From: Turnera subulata
Taxonomy: Eukaryota; Streptophyta; Magnoliopsida; Malpighiales; Passifloraceae
Reading direction: 5' to 3'
DNA: 64,000 bases
Assembly: GCA_028386065.3 (NCBI GenBank)
Contig: JAKUCV010006644.1
Location: 88,063 to 152,062 of the forward strand
Positions within the stretch are counted from its first letter, which is position 1, and each line of letters begins with the position of its first letter. Below the pieces are notes generated by a model. It saw only the letters and a list, made by a program, of their open reading frames with translations, ran no database searches and was not told the origin of the DNA. A program made the position numbers and the translations under genes. Shown in pieces: positions 56,503-64,000 of this stretch.

Positions 56503-57386
56503 GTTAACTCGGGGATCAAGAAACCTTAGATTAAACGTATACGAGAATGACATATTCCATGTCTCGTGTTTGATCTTGATATAATGGGACGAAAGGATAA
56601 TGACATTTTTTCGAGGCATAATGAATCAGTACTGATCTTGTCGTTTGGGTAGCAATGATGTGTTGCTAGACACGCTCATTATTTATAATTGTAAATGAGA
56701 GTTTACAGTTATTACCAAACGTCACAAGTGCCTACAGGGTCACACACTTAGAACTGTTGATTCGAGCTAGTGGTTAGACCATGGTTGAACCATGGTTCAA
56801 TCGGGTCGTTTTGGTTTGATTTGGTTCACTAAATACCAAAATTAATGCCATATGATGTGTAATCCTATATATTCATATATATATATATGTTTAATGGCTT
56901 AGTGGAGCATTAAGTCATAGTGGAAACATAATCATGGAGGATAAGGCATGATTATGTTGGCCAATGACTCATTAAACTATGCAATATGTGTTGTGTGTGA
57001 TTTGTGGAGTGTATAATCAGATTATACACATTCATTTCAGACTAAGCACACCAATTTTAAGACCAAGAGAGCACACTCTTCATTTTGTGAGAAAACACAT
57101 CAAACACTCTCTAGTCTCTAGCTGTCGGAATTCTGCAACTAGCATTGGCTTAGTGATCGTGTGATGATTGCTAGCATTCATCAACGGTTCGTGTGGATAC
57201 CGTAGAGGAGTCGGATTTCTGTCCGGTTCTTGGTGATTCGGATCATCAGTTGAGTGAAAGAACTCGACCAATTCCAGGTATGAAATTCTTGTTATTCGGT
57301 TTACCCCGTTTCACATGGATCCTCCATTAGTTCCGGGTTTTTCCGCTACGCATATTGTCTCTTGTTTGTTTACCCGGTTACTTACA
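56503..57386 (+). repeat. LTR 3' part of copia A4
   Basis: It starts at GTTAACTCGGGG, about the middle of the family-A LTR, and ends GGTTACTTACA. The missing 5' part was cut off by E1. It includes the shortened hairpin near 56690 and a CAG|GTATGA donor-like site at 57275-57283. Confidence 0.85.
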
Positions 57387-57387
57387 G

Positions 57388-57400
57388 TGGTAGCGGAGCC
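57388..57400 (+). other. PBS of A4
   Basis: TGGTAGCGGAGCC, one base after the LTR end. Confidence 0.75.
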
Positions 57401-57655
57401 TCTTGTGAAACACTAAACCGAATTAGTTGCTTATATGAATGATATGCTGTATGTGATGTGGCTTGATCATGATTGTATAAGTATGTTTAAACTAGATCAT
57501 TATGATTCTCACATATGTGATATGTTGAAGTTGGTTCGTTCAAAGGTCTTTGACAACAAGTACTTGATTGGTATATGATAGCAATCGAAGTGTACTATCG
57601 GCAATAAGTCGAATGAGTTCGACAAGGGTGATTGATTGGTATATGATACCAAAGC

Positions 57656-58169
57656 ATCGATGTCTTCATTCAAAACATCGATGTTCTCTTTAGCCGATTG
57701 TCGACTGAAGGGTCAAAACATCCATGTTTATGAGTAAACATCGATGTTCTTTTTGGCTGATTATTGGCCGAGGGGTCAAAACATCGATGTTTAAGTGTAA
57801 ACATCGATGTTCTGAGATTCGGCCAACTTCAAACATCGATGTTCTAAGGTTAAACATCGATGTTCTGAGGGTTCTGTCAACTTATGAAGTTTCAGAATTC
57901 TCACACATCGATGTCCTATGGTTAAACATCGATGTTCTGAATTTCTGCCGATTCTTGTATATCAGCTCACCTACATAATTTTGCTGACCATTCGGGTTTC
58001 TTTCCAGAACTCTCAAACATCGATGTTCTAGACCAAAAACATCGATGCTCAGGTTCAAACATCGATGTTTTGGAGCCAACATGGATGTTCTGAGGATTCT
58101 GCCGATGTTTGGGTTGAAACATCGATGTTGGCTTAAGTAAAACATCGATGTTGGTTGATAAACATCGAT
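57656..58169. repeat. Phased ACATCGATGT palindrome array in A4 leader
   Basis: Intact sites: 57656, 57677, 57740, 57783, 57803, 57835, 57856, 57907, 57928, 58019, 58041, 58061, 58121, 58144, 58164; decayed ATCCAT at 57720 and ATGGAT at 58081 keep phase. Offsets are mostly 20-22, 32, 43 and 51; the 91-bp step from 57928 to 58019 and the 40-bp step to 58121 are the less regular ones. Confidence 0.9.
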
Positions 58170-58775
58170 GTTAGCGGGACCGCCGTGTTACCTCTGCGTA
58201 GTGGCTTATATTGCATATGATGCATAGTTATTGTATGGGTGATATATAATTTGTGAATTACATGCATGTTATGTATGAATATAACAATTGTTGATGTAAA
58301 TATTAAGTTCCTCATGTGTTGCCTTCCAATGATAAGGACTCATCTATGCTTAGATCAACATTTGGTAGGTTTGCCAAAGCAAAGTGCCAATGTTTATCCT
58401 AGCAAGATGCGATGGGATAATTGTAATATCCAACTTGCTTGTCATGGGTTGAACTTAACTAAGTCATCTCAATAGGATTGGGGACTTAGAGGCAAAGAGT
58501 TGAGATAAGTCTACTAGATAGACAAGAACAAGAGTTGTTCACTCAACTATCCAAGAATTACATGAGATGTAGTTGACAAATAGTTGTCTACCTAGATAAC
58601 TATGGTATAAGCGATTAGCCAAAGCTAACTTATCTTGTAGTGAAATATGGATCTTGGCCCACTTATTATCAACTTGATTTTTATAGTGGGAGTATCTTTT
58701 AATAAAATTCCTTGTTAAATGACTTTATGTATACATGACTCTGATTTTGTGTGAATTGATTCTTGTAGAGTTATC

Positions 58776-59730
58776 ATGGCACAAAACACAAGTACTATGT
58801 CACTGCGATCGGTCCTTGAGAAGGAAAAACTGAATGGGAATAATTTCCTTAAGTGGTATCGCAATTTGAGGATAGTCCTCAAGCAAGAAAAGAAGTTGTA
58901 TGTCCTTGAAGGGCCTGTTCCTAATGAACCGACACCTAATGCTCCTAGGGCAGAAAAAGATGCTTATAAGAAGCATGTTGACGAAGCATTGGATGTTGCT
59001 TTCTTTATGCTAATGGCCATGGGCTCTGAGCTTCAGAAGCAACATGAGAACTTGGGTGCTTACGATATGATTGAACACTTGAAAATGCTCTTTGAAGAGC
59101 AAGTCAGGCATGAGAGGTATGAGACCTCAAAGGCATTATTCCAATGCAAGATGACTGAGTCATCACCTGTTAGAACTCATGTGCTCAAAATGATTGGATA
59201 CATTGAGAGCCTTGAAGGCCTAGGTGCCGGATAGTTACAGCCACTTTGTCATGAATTTCAACATGAATCATCTTGACAAATCTTTGTCTGAGTTCCTTAA
59301 CATGTTGGGAACAGTTGAGCAACAGATGAAGGCAAATAAATCCAACAACATTTTGATGGTTGGAAATGGCAAAGTAAAGGGTAAAGTCAAGTTTAACAAG
59401 AAGAAGAAATCTACCAAAAAGTTTGGTTCATGTGCGTCCTCTTGTTCACATGTGCTGAAACCCAAAGGTGGTGTTGCAAAGGAAGGACAATGTTCCCATT
59501 GCAAGAAACCTGGCCATTGGAAGCGTAACTGCCCTATTTACCTTGAGGAGGTGAAGAAACAGAAGGGAAGTAAGACTTCCACTTCAGGTATTCTTGTTAT
59601 AAAAGCTAATATATCTATCTCTGCGTCATGGGTATTAGATACCAGATGTGGTTCTCATATTTGTGTAAATGTGCAGGATCTGAGAAAGAGTAGAAGATTA
59701 GCAAAGGGTGAAGTGGACCTGCGTGTTTGA
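58776..59730 (+). pseudogene. Copia A4 gag and protease start
   Basis: Start MAQNTSTMSLRSVLEKEKLN at 58776, the best preserved of the four copies: LNGNNFLKWYRNLRIVLKQE, YVLEGPVPNEPTPNAP, MIEHLKMLFEEQVRHE. A 47-bp deletion near 59224 (relative to A3) shifts the frame; gag continues in 59224-59730 with SHFVMNFNMNHLDKSL, a normal CCHC knuckle CSHCKKPGHWKRNC, and protease WVLDTRCGSHICV, where the catalytic DTG reads DTR. TGA at 59728-59730 ends it. Confidence 0.85.
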
Positions 59731-61424
59731 AATGGAGCTAGAGTTGCTGCATTAGCTGTAGGGACTTATTATCTATCTTTACCGAGTGGTTTGGTTTTGG
59801 AACTTGATGATTGCTATTATGTACCTACTATAAGTAGGAATTTGATTTCTATTTCTTGTCTGTACAAGAAGGGTTTTTTGTTTGTAATAAAGAACAACTG
59901 TTGTTCTATTTATTTGAATGATATTTATTATGGTGGTGCATATTTAAGCAATGGTTTGTACGTCCTAAACCGATAAACTCCAATCTTTAACATTGATTCG
60001 AAGAAGGTTAAATTAAATGATTCTAATACAACCTATCTCTGGCATTGTCGTTTAGGCCATATAAACGAGACTCGTATTCCTAAACTCCATAAGGATGGGC
60101 TTTTGGACTCATTTGATTTTGAATCATATGAGACATGTGAGTCATGTTTATTGGGCAAAATGACGAAGGCTCCTTTTGCTGGTAAAGGAGATAGAGCTTC
60201 AGACTTGGTAGGCCTTATACATTCTAATGTATGTGGACCTATGTCAACACAGGCTAGAGGTGGATTTCAATACTTCATTACATTTACCAATGATTATAGT
60301 AGATATGGCTATGTGTATCTTATGAAGCACAAGTCGGAATCCTTTGAAAAGTTCAAAGAATCCAAGAATGAAGTAAAGAATCAACTCGGCAATAGTATTA
60401 AAATGCTTCGATCTAATCGAGGAGGTGAATACATAGACCGAGAATTTCTTGATCCTATAAAGGAATGTGGTATAGTATCATAACTTACTCTACCAGGTAC
60501 ACCTCAATGGAATGGTGTATCTGAAAGGAGAAATAGAACTCTGTTAGACATGGTTCATTCTATGATGAGTCAAGCTGACCTACCTTCTTCATTTTGGGGA
60601 CATGCTCTATTAACTACTGCCTTTACACTTAACCGTGTTCCATCTAAATCGATTGAAAAGACACCATATGAGATGTGGACTGGGAAACGTTCCAGTTTGT
60701 CCTTTATGAAGATTTGGTGTTGTGAGGCTAACGTAAGACGACAAGCATCAGACAAACTCGGCCCTAAATCTGACAAGTGCCTTTTTGTCGGATATCCTAA
60801 AGAAACTAAAGGATATTATTTCTATAATCCCACATAGCAAAAAGTGTTTGTTGCTCATACTGTTGTTTTTCTAGAAAGAGAATTTATTTCTAGAGAGACC
60901 AGTGGGGGAAAAATAAAACTCGAAGAAGTTCGAGCACAACAAGAAGCCATAGAGGCTGAGATGGAACTAGAACAGGAACCACAAGATGTTGTTGGTGATA
61001 ATCCTATTTCTGTAACACATGGACCACGTAGGTCTGATAGGACTCGGTATAAGCCAGAGAGATATGGATTTCTTTTGACTCATACTGGAGACGTGATGCT
61101 CATGGACGAAGATGAGCCCACTTCCTATCAGCGGGCTATTACGGGTCCAGACTCTAAGAAGTGGCTTGAGCCCATGAATTCAGAGATGGAATCTATGTAT
61201 GAAAACAAGGTTTGGACCTTGGTTGATCCACCTGAAGGGGTAAAACCCATTGGGTGCAAATGGGTCTTTAAGAAAAAGATCGACATGGATGGTAATGTGG
61301 TTACCTTTAAAGGGCGATTGGTTGCGAAAGGTTTCAAACAAGTTCATGGTATTGACTATGATGAAACTTTTTTGTCAGTTGCCATGGTTAAATCCATCCA
61401 GATTCTATTGGCTATAGCTGCATA
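59731..61424 (+). pseudogene. Copia A4 integrase and RT start, disrupted
   Basis: Pieces in frame order: VPTISRNLISISCLYKKG (59791-59976, then TAA), GAG-pre-integrase near 60030-60090, ESCLLGKMTKAPF, integrase core where HSDVCGP reads HSNVCGP and RSDRGGEY reads RSNRGGEY (both catalytic Asp are Asn), TAA at 60481, NGVSERRNRT near 60516, VGYPKETKGYYF, TAG at 60835, then the linker HGPRRSDRTRY, RT start KPIGCKWVFKKK and IDYDETFLSVAMVKS. It breaks off before the RT palm motifs. Not functional. Confidence 0.85.
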
Positions 61425-63501
61425 CCTTCAAAAAGAGATATATAAAGAATGCATAGATTACATTAATGTAGAGTCAAGTATGCCAAGTTCAGTCCGAATT
61501 CGAAAGTATGACTCTTTGTCTAAGGGCTTTGTGAAGATGTCAGCTAGTTGAGATTTTGTTTAGCTAGATACATGATCCCTAATCAAGTGATGCCTAATAT
61601 CTATATGTTTTGTTCTAGAATGAAGAACAGGGTTCTTCGTCAAGCTTATGGCACTTGTGTTATCACATTTAAGAGGCACATGACTAAGGCTTAGACCATA
61701 ATCTTTTAGTTGTTGTTTCATCCAAAGAATTTGTGCACAACAACTTCCAACGGCAATGTATTCCGCTTCGGTGGTAAACAATGCAACACTAGCTTGTTTC
61801 TTGCTAAACCATGAAACTAAAGAACTACCTAGCAAATGGCATGTTCCACTAGTGCTTTTTCGATCTAATTTGCAGCCTGCAAAATCAGAGTCGGAATAAC
61901 CTACGAGAAGATGTGTAGTGCCTTTTGGATACCATAATCCAACATTTATTGTGCCTACAAGGTATTTCATTATTCGTTTTATGGCCTTAAGATAAGACTC
62001 TTTAGGACAAGATTGAAACCTTGCACATAGACAAACACTAAACATGATATCCGGCCTACTTGCCGTAGGGTAAAGAAGTGATCCGATCATACCTCGATAT
62101 TTCTTAATGTCAACTTCAATACCTTTCTCATGTTTGTCTAAATGTATGGAAGTGCTCATTGGTGTGGCCATTTGCTTGGAGTTGTCCATTTCAAAGCGCT
62201 TGAGCAGCTCCTTGCAATACTTGGATTGGGAGATGAATGTTCCTTCCTTCATTTGTTTAACTTGTAAACCGAGGAAGAATGTCAACTCACCCATCATGGA
62301 CATCTCAAACTCACTAGTCATCATATTAGAGAATTCCTTGCACAAAGACTCATTAGTGGCACCAAAAATAATGTCATCTACATAAATTTGAACCAAAAGG
62401 ATGTTGTGATTTTTGTTCTTAATGAATAAGGTGGTGTCAACCTTCCCTCTATTGAATCCATTATCCAAAAGAAATTTACTCAAACATTCATACCAAGCTC
62501 TTGGAGCTTGTTTGAGACCGTAGAGTGCTTTCTTGAGTTTGAAAACATAATCGGGAAAGTTATGATCTTCAAAGCCAGGAGGTTGAGCAACATATACTTC
62601 CTCTTGGATGAAGCCATTTAGAAATGCACTTTTGACATCCATTTGATAAAGTTTGAAATTCATAGATGATGCAAATGCAAGCAAAAGGCGAATAGCTTCT
62701 AGACGTGCAACAGGTGCGTATGTTTCTTCAAAATCAATTCCTTCTTCTTGATTGTAACCTTTTGCTACTAACCTAGCTTTGTTTCTAGTTATTATGCCAT
62801 TTTCATCTAGTTTGTTTCTAAACACCCATTTCGTGCCAATTATTGTATGATCAATTGGCCTTGGAACCAATTCCCAAACATCATTACGTTTGAATTGATT
62901 TAACTCTTCTTGCATAGCCAAGGTCCAATGTTCATCATTAATTGCTTCAGAAATGGTTGTAGGCTCAATTTGTGAAACAAATGTAATGTGCCCTATGTTG
63001 TCTCTAAGAGAGTTTCGAGTACTTACCCCGCGGTTGATATCACCTATTACCGTGTCAAGGGGATGATCTTTGGACTCTCGCCATGCTCTAGGTAATTCTT
63101 GGTTGATATCAACCGTTGTTTCTTGTATGTCTTCCACTGGGCTTGGTTCTTCTTGTTGAGGCGTAGGTTCTGTGTTTTGCTGAGATGTTGGTTCGGTTGA
63201 AGTGCCTCCTTTCTTCCAAAAGTTGTCTTGCATATTTTCTTCTTCCTTGTCATCCATTGACATCTTCTCAAGTGTACCTACAAGATCATCACAGAAATCC
63301 TTTCTCGCCAAGCGAGCATCATTTTCTGAAAACACAACATGAGGGGATTCCTCAATACTTAAACTACATCTATTGAAGACTCTATACGCTTTGCTGCGCA
63401 ATGAATAACCGAGAAAGATGCCTTCATCAGATTTTGCATCAAATTTTCCTAGATTGTCTTTCCCATTATTATGAACAAAACATTTGCTTCCAAAGACTCG
63501 T
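61425..63501 (-). mobile_element. SIRE-type Ty1/copia E2 fragment
   Basis: Contains the integrase C-terminus, complete RT and RNase H on minus; it ends on the right where the gypsy-like LTR begins (63502) and on the left at the junction with A4 near 61424. No LTR, gag or env-like ORF of this copy lies in the window. Confidence 0.85.
61461..63501 (-). pseudogene. E2 integrase C-terminus, RT and RNase H
   Basis: Frame 63509-61560 (649 codons; the first two or three come from the LTR). Integrase C-terminus: [17 protein letters not shown] (30-46); acidic linker to about 160 ([10 protein letters not shown]); RT about 211-420 with [21 protein letters not shown] (289-299; catalytic Asp 291), [13 protein letters not shown] (328-340) and YVDD at 376-379; RNase H with GYSDSDFAG (Asp 540), TTEAEY (Glu 582), KCDNTSA (Asp 616). 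After RHHLIRDHV a short deletion and stop occur (61560); the tail LADIFTKPLDKESYF follows in another register to ~61461. RT motifs are all intact, so this is the only full RT of its family in the window. Confidence 0.9.
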
Positions 63502-64000
63502 TGAAACACCCGTGTCCCAAATTACAAATAAAATACTTAAATGAAGGGAAATTACCAAAGTACCCTGAAACCCGGGACACGAAAATCAATGTCAAAACAA
63601 TATCCAAATTCTCAATAAAACGAGATGTCAAGAAAAACATAACAATCCGGCTTAGCAAGCCTCAAATCAAACTCGGCATCCTGCCGAAACATTATCAATG
63701 GTAAATCCCGGCAATCAGCCGATAAAATAATCCGAAATCAAAAGTGACATCCCAATATAAATCCAATGCAGCGGAAGAAATAAATGGAATAAAAATAAGA
63801 GTAACAAAATAGTATGCATGCCGACACTATGGATCCAACCGGGAGAACAAGCACGGCTACCTGCTGGGATGTCCACGTCCGTACTCCGGAAAAAGAGAAG
63901 GTGTCTGCACGCTATCTAAAGTCTGAAAAACAACGTTGGCGATTATGTGAGTCGCCTACTCAGTGAGCAATATATATCTAATTATGAGAGTGTGCAGATC
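63502..64000 (+). repeat. Gypsy-like LTR start (plus orientation), runs off the window
   Basis: TGAAACACCCGTGTCCCAA, CCCGGGACACG, GCAGCGGAAG, GGATCC, CACGGCTACCTGCTG, in the same order as the minus-strand copy ending at 3156. It interrupts the integrase segment of E2. No coding sequence within the visible 499 bp. Confidence 0.6.

Larger units (their letters stand above)
56503..61424 (+). mobile_element. Ty1/copia copy A4, truncated at both ends
   Basis: Partial LTR, PBS, leader with array, gag, protease, integrase and the start of RT. It ends in RT at about 61424 (after LLAIAAYLQ), where minus-strand E2 begins. Clearest coding copy of family A, but with several stops. Confidence 0.85.

Overview
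The window is nuclear DNA from a eudicot-type flowering plant, from a region built almost entirely of nested transposable elements. The evidence is wall-to-wall LTR retrotransposons of typical plant lineages (SIRE-type and other Ty1/copia, Athila-type and Tat-like Ty3/gypsy), a TRIM, a Mutator-type MITE, a LINE endonuclease fragment, plant-style TATA boxes and low GC. I found no intact host gene, tRNA, rRNA or CRISPR array. The species cannot be named from the sequence. Family letters below (A, B, C, D, E, F) are mine.

Layout. 1-3156: unassigned sequence ending in a gypsy-like LTR terminus (minus). 3157-10213: copia A1 (minus), with one full LTR and a decayed gag-pol. 10214-25248: two Athila-type units (B, minus) sharing one LTR; they carry a deleted C element (13535-16153, TSD TCTTC) and a family-A solo LTR (19902-21420, TSD CCTTG). 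25249-32055: fragments of a Tat-like gypsy D (plus), split by a TRIM (25413-26118, TSD CAAAG), a non-autonomous retropepsin-only element F1 (26370-30486, TSD CCATT) and a MULE-type MITE (30730-31173, 9-bp TSD AAACTTATC). 32060-42232: an A-type LTR fragment and copia copies A2 and A3 (plus). 42233-56502: SIRE-type copia E1 (plus) with an inverted LTR fragment at its head, a solo LTR in gag, element F2 (47032-51076, TSD AATAC) between its polymerase and RNase H parts, a reversed LINE-endonuclease fragment, a 3' env-like ORF and a complete 3' LTR. 56503-61424: copia A4 (plus). 61425-63501: SIRE-type E2 (minus) with the longest intact RT. 63502-64000: a second copy of the left-hand gypsy-like LTR terminus, now on plus.

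The most unusual signal is a set of arrays of the 10-bp palindrome ACATCGATGT. I count about 80 intact sites. They lie in the 5' leaders of all four family-A copies, between PBS and gag. They also lie upstream of two TATA boxes in the unrelated SIRE-type element E1, one in the LTR and one before the env-like ORF. Sites come mostly in doublets 20-22 bp apart, and doublets are separated mostly by about 31-33, 42-43, 50-53, 64 or 72-73 bp, close to whole numbers of DNA helical turns. This looks like a shared cis-regulatory or RNA-structural module held by different retrotransposon families.

Assembly caution: three gaps (5708-5728, 35965, 37539) are flanked by identical 147-, 799- and 729-bp sequence, which points to unmerged contig overlaps and not biology. 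A 633-N gap lies inside a SIRE-type LTR.
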